A stretch of 64,000 bases of DNA, taken from positions 6,897,501-6,961,500 of the forward strand of contig NZ_JAPEPC010000001.1 in the NCBI RefSeq assembly GCF_026340465.1, given 5' to 3'. Each line of letters opens with the position of its first letter. Position 1 is the stretch's first letter. Below the pieces are notes generated by a model that was given only the letters and a program-made list of their open reading frames with translations, was not told the DNA's origin and ran no database searches. Positions 39,263 to 47,268 of this stretch are shown here, piece after piece. The position numbers and the translations under genes are program-made. This DNA is from Streptomyces sp. NBC_01306 (GTDB lineage Bacteria; Actinomycetota; Actinomycetes; Streptomycetales; Streptomycetaceae).

Positions 39263-40113
39263 CGCGCGCCCGCCTCTCCCGACCCGGACCGGGCCTCGCC
39301 CGCACCGGCATCAGCGCCTGTGCCGGCATCCGAGGCCGCACCGGCATCCGAGCCCCCGCCCGCACCGGATTCCAGGCCCCCACCCGGCTCCGCGCTCCCG
39401 GGGCCCGTACCGTCCTCGAACCGGTACCCGACCCCCCACACGGTCCGGATCAGCCTCGGTGCGGCGGGATCGTCCTCGATCTTGCCGCGGAGCCGGCGCA
39501 CATGGACCGTGACCGTCGACAGATCGCCGAACTCCCAGCCCCACACCTCGTGCATCAGCTGCTCCCGGCCGCAGGCCTGCCCCGGATGTCCGATCAGATA
39601 GGCCAGCAGATCGAACTCCCGCAGCGTCAGGGCGAGTTCGCGTCCGTCCTTGGTGGCGCGCCGGGCCGCGGGATCCACCGTGACCCCCGCGGCGTGCAGC
39701 AGCGGCCCCGGCCGGTCGCCGCCCGAACGGCTGCGCCGCAGCACCGAGTCGACGCGGAGCACCAGTTCACGCGGGCTGAACGGCTTGGTGACGTAGTCGT
39801 CCGCGCCTATTTCGAGCCCGAGGATCCGGTCGTCCTCGTCGCCGCGCGCGGTCAGCATGATCACCGGGACCGGGCCGCGGTCCCGCAGCACCCGGCACAC
39901 CTCCAGACCGTCCATGCCCGGCAGCATCAGATCGAGCACCACCAGATCGGGCCGGGAACGCGCCGCGCACTCCAGGGCGGCCGGGCCGTCGGCCGCGCGG
40001 TCCACGGAGTACCCGGCCCGGTCGAGGTAGCCGGCGACGACTTCGGAGACGGTCGGGTCGTCGTCGACGACCAGCACGCGGGGCGGGGCGATGGCGGGGT
40101 GCGGGTTCTGCAT
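39259..40113 (-). CDS. OmpR-family response regulator with long low-complexity tail
   Basis: A 284-residue regulator. The receiver domain (about residues 12-123) has VLVVDDDPTVSEVV, the phospho-acceptor Asp in LVVLDLMLPGMDG, the Thr/Lys pair in MLTARGD and YVTKPFSPREL. A winged-helix domain follows (about 145-230) with LTLREFDLLAYLIGHPGQACGREQL and VHVRRLRGKIEDDP, ending GVGYRFEDG. Then comes a tail of roughly 45 residues rich in Gly, Ala, Ser, Asp and Glu that normal OmpR-type proteins lack. It is first in a two-gene operon with the kinase, and lies divergent from a glycosyltransferase operon that may be its target (inference). Confidence 0.93.
   Translation of the reverse strand: MQNPHPAIAPPRVLVVDDDPTVSEVVAGYLDRAGYSVDRAADGPAALECAARSRPDLVVLDLMLPGMDGLEVCRVLRDRGPVPVIMLTARGDEDDRILGLEIGADDYVTKPFSPRELVLRVDSVLRRSRSGGDRPGPLLHAAGVTVDPAARRATKDGRELALTLREFDLLAYLIGHPGQACGREQLMHEVWGWEFGDLSTVTVHVRRLRGKIEDDPAAPRLIRTVWGVGYRFEDGTGPGSAEPGGGLESGAGGGSDAGAASDAGTGADAGAGEARSGSGEAGAR
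39297..39377. repeat. Degenerate GC-rich repeats encoding the response-regulator tail
   Basis: The motif GCACCGGCATC or a close variant recurs at about 39301, 39336 (CCGCACCGGCATCCGAG) and, shorter, at 39360 (CCCGCACCGG), with GTGCCGGCATCCGAGG at 39319. The repeats encode the Gly/Ala/Asp tail of the response regulator. Such arrays can vary in length by slippage. Confidence 0.6.
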
Positions 40114-40236
40114 GACCCCAGCGTGTCACCGAGGCGCGGCGAACGGACGGTCGACCGGGTGGTTGCGCGCGGACGTCCGCGTTTCGTAAGGAGCGGAAGA
40201 GCCATCGCGCTCCGTTTGCTTCGTACGGTGAGGGAC

Positions 40237-40959
40237 GTGACCGACCTGACGCCTCTGAGGCCCCCGAACCCCGTGCCCCCCATGGCGGTGGACGTCGTCC
40301 TCCCCTGCCTCGACGAAGCCGGGGCGCTGCCCCGGGTGCTGGAGCGCATCCCGTCCGGCTGGCGGGCACTCGTGGTCGACAACGGCTCGACCGACGGTTC
40401 GGCCGCCATCGCCGCCGGCCTCGGGGCCACCGTCGTCCACGAACCCCGCCGCGGCTTCGGCGCCGCCTGCCACGCGGGCCTGCGCGCCGCGACCGCTGAG
40501 CTGGTGTGCTTCTGCGACTGCGACGGCTCGCTGGATCCCGGGCTGCTGACCGGCCTCGTCCGCCGGGTCACTGACGGCGAGTCCGACCTCGTGCTGGGCC
40601 GCCGCCGTCCCACCGGGCGCGGCGCCTGGCCGCTGCACGCCCGCGCGGGCAACTACGCGCTCTCCCGGATGCTGCACACCCGCACCGGGCTGCGCCTGCG
40701 CGACCTCGGCCCGATGCGCGCCGCCCGCCGTACGGCGCTGCTCGGCCTCGGACTGACCGACCGGCGCAGCGGCTACCCGCTGGAGATGGTCGTACGAGCG
40801 GCCGACGCGGGGTGGCGGATCACCGAGCAGGACGTGCCCTACCGGCCGCGCACCGGGAAGTCCAAGGTCACGGGCACCTGGCGGGGCACCTGGCAGGCGG
40901 TGGGCGACATGCGTTCCGTACTGAACCGCCCCGCGCCCGCCGTGACGGCGGTGCGATGA
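40237..40959 (+). CDS. Family-2 glycosyltransferase
   Basis: A 240-residue GT-A-fold glycosyltransferase. The nucleotide-sugar site shows DVVLPCLDEAGALPRVLERIP, LVVDNGSTDGSAAIAAGLGATVV and the metal-binding DxD-type motif in VCFCDCDGSLD. GRRRPTGRGAWPLHARAGNYALSRML is typical of polyprenyl-phosphate-sugar synthase-like enzymes, but no C-terminal membrane helices are present. Start choice is uncertain: GTG 40237 follows GTGAGGG at short spacing, and ATG 40279 is an alternative. It overlaps the DUF2064 gene (ATGA). The same three-gene set recurs next to this two-component system in Streptomyces (memory, not checked). Confidence 0.85.
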   Translation: MTDLTPLRPPNPVPPMAVDVVLPCLDEAGALPRVLERIPSGWRALVVDNGSTDGSAAIAAGLGATVVHEPRRGFGAACHAGLRAATAELVCFCDCDGSLDPGLLTGLVRRVTDGESDLVLGRRRPTGRGAWPLHARAGNYALSRMLHTRTGLRLRDLGPMRAARRTALLGLGLTDRRSGYPLEMVVRAADAGWRITEQDVPYRPRTGKSKVTGTWRGTWQAVGDMRSVLNRPAPAVTAVR

Positions 40960-41636
40960 CCACGCTGCTCGTCATCGCCAAGGAGCCGCTGCCGGGCCGG
41001 GTCAAGACCCGGCTCACGCCGCCCTACACCCCGCAGCAGGCGGCGCAGATCGCCGAGGCCGCGCTCAGCGACACGCTCACAGCGGTCCTGGACTGCCCCG
41101 CCCGCCGCCGGATCCTGGTGCTCGAAGGCGCGCCGGGTAAGTGGCTGCCGCCCGGTATCGAGGTCGTACCGCAGAGCGGCGGCGGACTCGACGAACGGCT
41201 CGCCGCGGCGTTCGCCCTCTGTACGGGCCCCGCACTGCTCGTCGGCATGGACACCCCGCAACTCACCCCCGCACTGCTGGCCCCCGTGCTCGGACCCGGC
41301 GGCTGGAGCGGCTGCGACGCCTGGTTCGGTCCGGCCGCCGACGGCGGGTTCTGGGCACTCGGATTCGCGGAACCCCGCCCCGAACTGATCCGCGGCGTTC
41401 CCATGTCGACCCCGGGGACCGGCGCGGCCCAGCGGGCCAGGCTGACCGATGCCGGGCTCGCCGTCCGTGATCTGCCCGAGCTGCGCGACGTCGACACCGC
41501 CGACGACGTACGGACGGTGGCCGCGGCCATTCCGCACAGCGGTTTCGCGGCAGCCTTCGCGGGCATCGCTGCCGCGGCACCCGCTCCCGTCCCTGCCGCC
41601 GCCCCGTCCGCGCACCGCACCGGAGCCCGGACGTGA
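40956..41636 (+). CDS. DUF2064/TIGR04282-family nucleotidyl/glycosyltransferase-like protein
   Basis: A 226-residue GT-A-like protein. Diagnostic blocks are LLVIAKEPLPGRVKTRLTPPYTPQQAAQIAEAAL, GGGLDERLAAAFALC, LLVGMDTPQLTPALLAPVL and AWFGPAADGGFWALGF. The family resembles CofC/MobA nucleotidyltransferases and is often found with a GT2 enzyme. The C-terminal 40 residues are Ala/Pro-rich. It overlaps the GT2 gene upstream and the methyltransferase gene downstream by 4 bases each, so the three are translated together. Substrate unknown. Confidence 0.88.
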   Translation: MTTLLVIAKEPLPGRVKTRLTPPYTPQQAAQIAEAALSDTLTAVLDCPARRRILVLEGAPGKWLPPGIEVVPQSGGGLDERLAAAFALCTGPALLVGMDTPQLTPALLAPVLGPGGWSGCDAWFGPAADGGFWALGFAEPRPELIRGVPMSTPGTGAAQRARLTDAGLAVRDLPELRDVDTADDVRTVAAAIPHSGFAAAFAGIAAAAPAPVPAAAPSAHRTGART

Positions 41637-42340
41637 GCGCGCCCGTGCGGGCCCGCTGCTGGCAGTCCGATCCGTACACCGACGCCCTGCGCACCGGACG
41701 CGGCCCGCTGTTCCTCCGCCGCGCCGACGGCTGGCTCCTTCCGCTCGACGTGGAACGCTGGTGCGCGGGCGCCGACCGTGCCGACATGTCCGTGCTCGCC
41801 CGGTGCGAGGGGACCGTCCTGGACATCGGCTGCGGCCCCGGCCGGCTGGTCGCCGCACTGGCCGGTCTCGGCCACCGGGCCCTCGGCGTCGACGTCAGCC
41901 CCGCGGCCGTCGCCCGCACCGCACGCGCCGGAGCGCCCGCGCTGTGCCGCTCCGTGTTCGACCGGCTGCCGGGGGAGGGGCGCTGGGGTACGGCGCTCCT
42001 CATCGACGGCAACATCGGCATCGGCGGCGACCCGCGCACCCTGCTCGGCAGGGCCGCACAACTCATCGCCCCTCAGGGGCTGTTGCTGGCCGAGGCCGCC
42101 CCGGTCGATGTCGACGAGTGCGTACGCGTCCGCGTCGACGACGGCAGAGGCGGCGCCGGTGCCGACTTCCCCTGGGCCCGGGTCGGCGTACGCGCGCTCC
42201 TGGGCCACGCACGCGCGGCCGGCTGGAGCGCGGCCGGGCAGTGGCAGGAGGAGGGCCGCCCCTTCGTCGCGCTCCGCCGCTCCGGTGCCGTCGTGCACCA
42301 GGCGCACCCGGCTGCGGAGGCGTCCGGCCACGGATTCTGA
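41633..42340 (+). CDS. Class I SAM-dependent methyltransferase
   Basis: A 235-residue methyltransferase. SAM-binding motif I is VLDIGCGPGRLVAALAGLGHRALGVDVSPAAVA, and a later IDGNIGIGGDPRTLLGRAAQLIAPQGLLLAEAAP segment gives the motif II/III region. GTG 41633 overlaps the DUF2064 stop. The enzyme is the third gene of a tightly coupled set with a GT2 enzyme and DUF2064, suggesting modification of a lipid- or sugar-linked product. The acceptor is unknown. The ABC exporter gene begins 68 bases later. Confidence 0.88.
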   Translation: MSAPVRARCWQSDPYTDALRTGRGPLFLRRADGWLLPLDVERWCAGADRADMSVLARCEGTVLDIGCGPGRLVAALAGLGHRALGVDVSPAAVARTARAGAPALCRSVFDRLPGEGRWGTALLIDGNIGIGGDPRTLLGRAAQLIAPQGLLLAEAAPVDVDECVRVRVDDGRGGAGADFPWARVGVRALLGHARAAGWSAAGQWQEEGRPFVALRRSGAVVHQAHPAAEASGHGF

Positions 42341-42408
42341 GCACCGGCCGCACCGCACGGGATCGCCCGGCCCCGGAGCGCAGGTACAGGGAAAGTAAAG
42401 TCCTGCCC

Positions 42409-44349
42409 ATGGTGGTCATACCGGCGGACCCGGGCACCCCCGACAGCCGGAGCGCCCGGCGCTACCTGTGGTGGCTGGTGGTCGTGCAGCGCCGCAGAAT
42501 CGTCGCGGGCGCCCTGCTGGGCAGTGCGTGGATGATCGGTCTCACGCTGCCGCCCTATCTGCTGTCCCGGGCGATCGACGGAGGACTCAGGGCCGGAAGC
42601 CCGGGGACGCTGCTCCGCTGGACCGCCGCGCTGCTGGCCGTCGGAGTGCTGAACGCCTGGCTCGGCATCATGCGCCACCGCACCATGACCAAGGTCAGGA
42701 TGGACGCGGCCTTCCGCACGGTGCAGGCCGTCGTACGGCACTCCACCCGGCTGGGCGCCGCACTGCCCCTCCGGGTGACGGCCGGTGAGGTCGCCACGAT
42801 CGGCGGCAGCGATGTGGCACGCATCAGCGAGACCCTCACGGTCACCGGGCCCGGGGTCGGAGCCGTGGTGGCGTACTTCGTGGTGGCCGGTCTGCTGTTC
42901 TCCGTGTCACCGCTCCTCATGGCCGTCCTGCTGCTCGGCGTACCGCTGCTCGCCGTCGTGATCGGGCCGCTCCTCGGGCGTCTGCAGGGGGCCGAGTCCG
43001 CCTACCGGCAGAGCCAGGGCGAACTCACCGCCCTGCTCACCGATCTCGTGGGCGGACTGCGGGTCCTCGGCGGCCTCGGCGGCAAGGGGCTGTACGCCGA
43101 CCGCTACCGCGCCGGTTCGCAGCGCCTCCGCGCGGAGGGGTACCGGGTGGGCGCCGTGACCAGCTGGATCCAGGCGCTCGCGGTGGGGCTGCCCGCGCTC
43201 TTCCTCGCAGCCGTCACCTGGCTCGCGGCCCGGATGGCGGCCGAGGGGACGATCACAGTGGGCCAACTGGTGGCGGTGTACGGCTATGTGGCGGTTCTCG
43301 TGGCGCCGGTGACCTTCCTCATCGAGGGCGGTTACGGCATCAGCCGGGGTCTGGTCGCGGCCCGCCGGGTGGTGCGGTTCCTCACGCTGGAACCGCACGC
43401 GGGACCGGCCGAGCACCATTGCCCCGCGGCGGCCCCGGAGCAGCCGTCCGTACTGCGTGATCCCACGTCCGGTACCGAGGCGGCGCCCGGGCTGCTGACG
43501 GCACTGGTCAGCGCCCGGCCCGCGGAGACGGCCGCGGTGGTCGACCGGCTCGGCCGGTTCACCGCTTCGGACGTCACCTGGGGCCCCGTGCGGCTCGACG
43601 CGGTTTCCGCGGCGCAGGTGAGGGCGCGGATCCTGGTCGCGGACAATGAGGCGTACCTGTTCGCGGGAACGCTGCGCGAGGCCCTCGTGGGCCGGCAGGA
43701 CCGGGACGACGACGCCATCGCCGGTGCGCTCCACACCGCGGTGGCCGAGGACGTCGTCGCGGGTCTCCCCGACGGGCTCGGCTCGGCGGTCGACGCCATG
43801 GGCCGCAATCTCTCCGGCGGCCAGCGGCAGCGGATCCGGCTCGCCGGGGCCCTGCTGGCCGACCCCGAAGTACTGCTGGCGGTCGATCCCACGTCGGCGG
43901 TCGACGCGCACACCGAGGCGGCCGTCGCGGCCCGGGTGAAGGAGGCCCGCACCGGCCGCACGACCCTGGTCACCACCACCTCACCGCTGTTCCTGGAGCG
44001 GGCCGACACCGTGTACTACCTGGTGGACGGCGTGGCCGCCGCTGCCGGCAGCCACGTCGAGCTGATGCGCGACCAGCCCGGCTACCGGGCGCTGGTCGCG
44101 CGCAGCACCGGTGAGGAGACGGCGGCCGGGGACGGCACCGCGGCCGGTGACCTGCCGGGCAGCCGGGCCGCACCGGACAGCGGTGCGGCGGGTCGCGCCG
44201 CTGCCGGCGGAGCCGGGGCGGGCGGCCCCGGGGTGGAGAGCACCGCGGCGGACGGTACGGCAGCGGACCGGGCCGGGGTGGAGAGCACCGCGGCCGGAGC
44301 CGATGGCGGGGCAGCCGGTACGCCCACGTCGAAGGAGGCCGTACGGTGA
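42409..44349 (+). CDS. ABC exporter half-transporter with degenerate nucleotide-binding domain
   Basis: A 646-residue membrane-ATPase fusion of the type-IV exporter (ABCB/MsbA-like) fold. Six membrane helices occupy about residues 20-310. The nucleotide-binding domain has a perfect signature, NLSGGQRQRIRLAGALL, but no Walker A: the expected GxxGxGKST stretch is replaced by GLLTALVSARPAETAAVVDRL. Walker B reads EVLLAVDPTSAVD, with Pro where the catalytic Glu should be. It cannot hydrolyse ATP alone. The next gene supplies Walker A/B, so the two should form a heterodimer. The last 85 residues are a Gly/Ala-rich tail with a 20-base repeat. Start ATG 42409 is the first in-frame start after the previous gene. 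Confidence 0.9.
   Translation: MVVIPADPGTPDSRSARRYLWWLVVVQRRRIVAGALLGSAWMIGLTLPPYLLSRAIDGGLRAGSPGTLLRWTAALLAVGVLNAWLGIMRHRTMTKVRMDAAFRTVQAVVRHSTRLGAALPLRVTAGEVATIGGSDVARISETLTVTGPGVGAVVAYFVVAGLLFSVSPLLMAVLLLGVPLLAVVIGPLLGRLQGAESAYRQSQGELTALLTDLVGGLRVLGGLGGKGLYADRYRAGSQRLRAEGYRVGAVTSWIQALAVGLPALFLAAVTWLAARMAAEGTITVGQLVAVYGYVAVLVAPVTFLIEGGYGISRGLVAARRVVRFLTLEPHAGPAEHHCPAAAPEQPSVLRDPTSGTEAAPGLLTALVSARPAETAAVVDRLGRFTASDVTWGPVRLDAVSAAQVRARILVADNEAYLFAGTLREALVGRQDRDDDAIAGALHTAVAEDVVAGLPDGLGSAVDAMGRNLSGGQRQRIRLAGALLADPEVLLAVDPTSAVDAHTEAAVAARVKEARTGRTTLVTTTSPLFLERADTVYYLVDGVAAAAGSHVELMRDQPGYRALVARSTGEETAAGDGTAAGDLPGSRAAPDSGAAGRAAAGGAGAGGPGVESTAADGTAADRAGVESTAAGADGGAAGTPTSKEAVR
44230..44294. repeat. 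Direct repeat in the tail of the degenerate ABC exporter gene
   Basis: GGGGTGGAGAGCACCGCGGC occurs at 44230-44249 and again at 44275-44294, both in the same frame. Each encodes the start of a GVESTAA unit. It lies in the low-complexity C-terminal tail and may be prone to expansion or loss. Confidence 0.75.
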
Positions 44350-46103
44350 GCAACCCGCTGCCCGTGGCCGGGAAGCGCGAGGTCCGGCTGGCGGCCGGAC
44401 GGCTCGTCCGGGCCGATGTCCGCGCCTTCACCGCCGTCATCGCTCTCAACGCCCTGGCCGCCGGGGCGGGACTGGCCGGACCGTGGCTCCTGGGCCGCAT
44501 CATCGACCGCGTCAGTGCCGGCGGAGGCGTCGGCACCGTCGACCGGCTCGCTCCGGCCATCCTGCTCTTCGCGGTGGCCGAACTGCTGCTCACCCGATTC
44601 GCCCGGTACCTCGCTCACCGCTTCGGCGAGCGCACATCGGCCCGGGTCCGCGAGCAGTTCACCGACCGGGCGCTCGCCCTGCCCGCCGCAGTCGTGGAGG
44701 GCGCGGGCACCGGCGATCTCAGCGTCCGGGGGACCTCCGATGTCGCCACCGTCGGCTCGACCCTGCGGGACGCGGCCCCGGACGTCCTCATCGCCGTCGT
44801 CCAGGTGCTGTTCATCCTCGGCGCGGTCTTCGCGGTGAACCCGCTGCTCGGCTGCTGCGCGGTGGCCGGCCTCTCAGGCATCCGGTGGGCGGCGCGCTGG
44901 TATCTGCGCCGGGCCCGCCCCGCCTATCTGGCCGAGGGCGCCGCGTACTCGCAGCTCACCGAAGTCCTCACATCGACGGCGTCCGGCGCCCGTACCGTCG
45001 AGGCGCTCGGCCTTGAACTGCGGCGCATCGCCACGTGCGACGAGGCGGTCGACGCCTGGCGCCGCACCCGGCTGCGGACGCTGCGGCTGCGCAGCGTGCT
45101 CTTCCCCGCCGTCGATGTCTCGTACGTACTGCCGGTGGCCGGTGTGCTGCTGCTCGGGGGCGTGCTGAACGACCGGGGCGTGGTGTCACTGGGGGCGGTG
45201 GTCGCGGCCGCCCTCTATCTCCGCCGGCTGTCCGCGCCACTCGACACCGTCCTCCAGTGGATGGAGCAACTGCAGAGCAGCGGGGCCGCCTTCGCCCGGG
45301 TGGAGGGGCTGGCGCAGGCCCCGGCGCCCGTCCCGCCCGCGGCGCCCGGCGTGCCCGCGGGCGACCGGATCGAGGTGACGGGTGTCCACTACGCCTACCC
45401 GGGCGGCGGTGATGTGCTGCACGGGGTCGATCTGACCGTACGGCCCGGTGAGCGGCTGGCCGTCGTCGGGCCCTCCGGGGCCGGGAAGTCCACCCTGGGC
45501 AGGCTGCTTGCGGGAATCGACGCCCCGCGGACGGGCGCCGTCACGGTGGGCGGAGTGCCGCTCGCGGACCAGTCGCCCGGACAGCTGCGCCGCCAGGTCG
45601 TCCTGGTCACCCAGGAACACCATGTCTTCCTCGGCACGGTGCGGGACAATCTGCTGATCGCCGCACCCGGCGCGACCGACACCGAACTGACCGGCGCCCT
45701 GAACGCGGTGGGCGCCGACTGGGTGGCCGCTCTGCCCGACGGACTCGCCACCGAACTGGGCGCGGGCGGCCGGCTGTTCGACGGCGCCCAGGCGCAGCAA
45801 CTGGCCCTGGCCCGCGTCGTGCTGACGGATCCGCACACCCTGATCCTCGACGAGGCGACCGCCCTGCTCGATCCGGCGACAGCACGCCATACCGAGCGCG
45901 CTCTGGCCGCGGTCCTCGAAGGCCGCACCGTGATCGCCATCGCGCACCGTCTGCACACCGCGCACGACGCCGATCGGGTCGCCGTCATGGCGGACGGCAG
46001 GCTCGCCGAACTCGGCACCCACGACGAACTCGTCGCGGCAGGCGGAGCGTATGCCGCGCTCTGGAACACCTGGCACGGTGCCCGGCCGGCCCCGTGGCCT
46101 TAG
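44346..46103 (+). CDS. ABC exporter half-transporter with catalytic Walker motifs and degenerate signature
   Basis: A 585-residue partner of the previous gene, started by GTG 44346 overlapping its stop. About six membrane helices fill residues 25-310. The nucleotide-binding domain has an intact Walker A (VGPSGAGKSTLGRLLAG), a Q-loop (LVTQEHHVFLGTVRDNLL), Walker B with Glu (LILDEATALLDP) and switch His (IAHRLHTAHDADRV). The signature, normally LSGGQ, is LFDGAQAQQLALARV. Combined with the partner's good signature, the dimer has one fully canonical ATP site and one site that lacks Walker A, catalytic Glu and a proper signature. The exported compound is unknown. Confidence 0.92.
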   Translation: MSNPLPVAGKREVRLAAGRLVRADVRAFTAVIALNALAAGAGLAGPWLLGRIIDRVSAGGGVGTVDRLAPAILLFAVAELLLTRFARYLAHRFGERTSARVREQFTDRALALPAAVVEGAGTGDLSVRGTSDVATVGSTLRDAAPDVLIAVVQVLFILGAVFAVNPLLGCCAVAGLSGIRWAARWYLRRARPAYLAEGAAYSQLTEVLTSTASGARTVEALGLELRRIATCDEAVDAWRRTRLRTLRLRSVLFPAVDVSYVLPVAGVLLLGGVLNDRGVVSLGAVVAAALYLRRLSAPLDTVLQWMEQLQSSGAAFARVEGLAQAPAPVPPAAPGVPAGDRIEVTGVHYAYPGGGDVLHGVDLTVRPGERLAVVGPSGAGKSTLGRLLAGIDAPRTGAVTVGGVPLADQSPGQLRRQVVLVTQEHHVFLGTVRDNLLIAAPGATDTELTGALNAVGADWVAALPDGLATELGAGGRLFDGAQAQQLALARVVLTDPHTLILDEATALLDPATARHTERALAAVLEGRTVIAIAHRLHTAHDADRVAVMADGRLAELGTHDELVAAGGAYAALWNTWHGARPAPWP

Positions 46104-46114
46104 CGACTGCCCGG

Positions 46115-46162
46115 CGCGGGCGGCAACTCCGCCGTACCCGGAGGCTGTTGCCGCCACCCGCG
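46115..46162. terminator. Stem-loop between converging exporter and GntR genes
   Basis: CGCGGGCGGCAAC (46115-46127) pairs with GTTGCCGCCACCCGCG (46147-46162) with a 3-base bulge, and CTCCG/CGGAG forms the inner stem. It lies between genes ending at 46103 and 46197 and probably acts on both strands. Confidence 0.6.
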
Positions 46163-46196
46163 TGCCCCTGCGCCGAAGTCTGCCGGCGTCCTGAGG

Positions 46197-46877
46197 TCAG
46201 CGCTGCTGCTGGCGGCTGCGCTGGCGTTCGATGCTGTGTCGCAGATGGTCCGTCATCGCCTCCGCCGCGCGCTCGGGGCTGCGGCGCAGCACGGCGCGCA
46301 GGATGCGGTCGTGCTCGGCGAGGGTCGGCTCCGCGGCGCCCTGGATGCTGCTGAGGCGGAAGATGTGCAGGTGCGAGTGGAGCCGGCTCACCGCGTCAGC
46401 CAGCAGCGGGCGGCTGGCGGCGCGGGCGATCGAGTCGTGGAATCGCTGGTCGCCCGCTGCGAACTCCCGGTAGACGGCGTACCGTTCACCCGACCCGGGG
46501 CGGTCGCGCATCTCCTGCACCAGGCTCTCGATGCTGTCGAGCTGCTGGTCGTCCGCATGGACCGCGGCCAGCGCCGCCGCGGTCGGCTCCAGCAGCAGAC
46601 GCATCTCGAACAGCTCCTCCAGGCCCTGCGGGGTGAGGAGTTCGGTGGCCCGGTACCCCGCGAGTGACCGCTTGGTGACCAGGCCGTCCGACTCCAGCCG
46701 TGCCAGCGCCTCGCGTACCGGCGTCGGAGAGACCTGGAGCGTACGGGCGAGCGCCTCGATGCCGACCCGGGCACCCGGCCTGATCTCGTGGTCCATGACC
46801 ATCGCCTTGACAGCCTCGTAGACGCTGTCGCCCAGTACCTGGCGCTGCGGCGCCGGCGCCCCTTCGTCCGACAGCAT
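46197..46877 (-). CDS. GntR-family regulator, FadR (FCD) subfamily
   Basis: A 226-residue regulator. The N-terminal winged helix shows VYEAVKAMVMDHEIRPGARVGIEALARTLQVSPTPVREALARLESDGLV. The C-terminal all-helical FCD domain has LFEMRLLLEPTAAALAA, the metal/ligand Asp and His positions in AGDQRFHDSIARAA and HSHLHIFRL, and LAEHDRILRAVL. ATG 46877 follows GGAGGAG; the longer upstream frame is unlikely. It lies downstream of the mutarotase and FAH genes. A CTATAGG element lies about 50 bases before its start and recurs twice at the FAH/MFS divergent promoter, so this is the likely local regulator of the sugar-acid cluster. Confidence 0.93.
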   Translation of the reverse strand: MLSDEGAPAPQRQVLGDSVYEAVKAMVMDHEIRPGARVGIEALARTLQVSPTPVREALARLESDGLVTKRSLAGYRATELLTPQGLEELFEMRLLLEPTAAALAAVHADDQQLDSIESLVQEMRDRPGSGERYAVYREFAAGDQRFHDSIARAASRPLLADAVSRLHSHLHIFRLSSIQGAAEPTLAEHDRILRAVLRRSPERAAEAMTDHLRHSIERQRSRQQQR

Positions 46878-46922
46878 CCGGCCTCCTCCAGCCCGTCGCA
46901 CAGCGACTACCCCGGGCACCCG

Positions 46923-46935
46923 ATTCTATAGGGAT
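46923..46935. promoter_or_regulatory. CTATAGG operator candidate, site A
   Basis: ATTCTATAGGGAT lies between the mutarotase stop and the GntR start. It shares the core CTATAGG with sites at 48211 and 48335. An autoregulatory role for the GntR protein is plausible (inference). Confidence 0.5.
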
Positions 46936-46944
46936 CGCGCGTAC

Positions 46945-47268
46945 CTACTCCATGAGGAAGACCTGCTCCATGGGGGTCCACCAGTCGTCGGGTCCCGCCT
47001 CCGGCACCTTCTCCTGGCAGGGATCCGTCAGCTCCCACCAGGCGCGGGTCGCCTCGTCCCGGCCCATCGCCGCGAGATCCGCGGCCAGGTCGTCGCCGTG
47101 GTACTCGAAGTAGCTGAAGAGCCGGTCCCCGAGCAGATGGATCGAGTAGTTGGCGATATGGCTCGCCCGGAGCCGGGCGAGCACCGGCTCCGGGACCGCC
47201 AGGTGCAGCTCGCGGTAGTACGCCAGCTTCTCCGGACGTACTTTGATGACCTGCGCGATCCGCCGCAT
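46945..47268 (-). CDS. rhaM: L-rhamnose mutarotase-family protein
   Basis: A 107-residue member of the rhamnose mutarotase (DUF718) family, normal length about 104. It interconverts the anomers of L-rhamnose or a related 6-deoxyhexose. Visible features are AQVIKVRPEKLAYYRELHLAVPEPVLARL with the conserved YxxxH, IANYSIHLLGDRLFSYFEYHG, and the C-terminal WWTPMEQVF. Its ATG overlaps the FAH stop by one base (TGATG). Between a GntR and a diketo-acid hydrolase it supports a 6-deoxysugar pathway; L-fucose is as possible as L-rhamnose. Confidence 0.9.
   Translation of the reverse strand: MRRIAQVIKVRPEKLAYYRELHLAVPEPVLARLRASHIANYSIHLLGDRLFSYFEYHGDDLAADLAAMGRDEATRAWWELTDPCQEKVPEAGPDDWWTPMEQVFLME

Noticed and set aside
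40237..46103. Secondary-metabolite biosynthetic cluster
   Set aside because: A glycosyltransferase, methyltransferase and exporter are adjacent, but there is no core synthase (PKS, NRPS, terpene, RiPP) and the first three genes form a set of their own.
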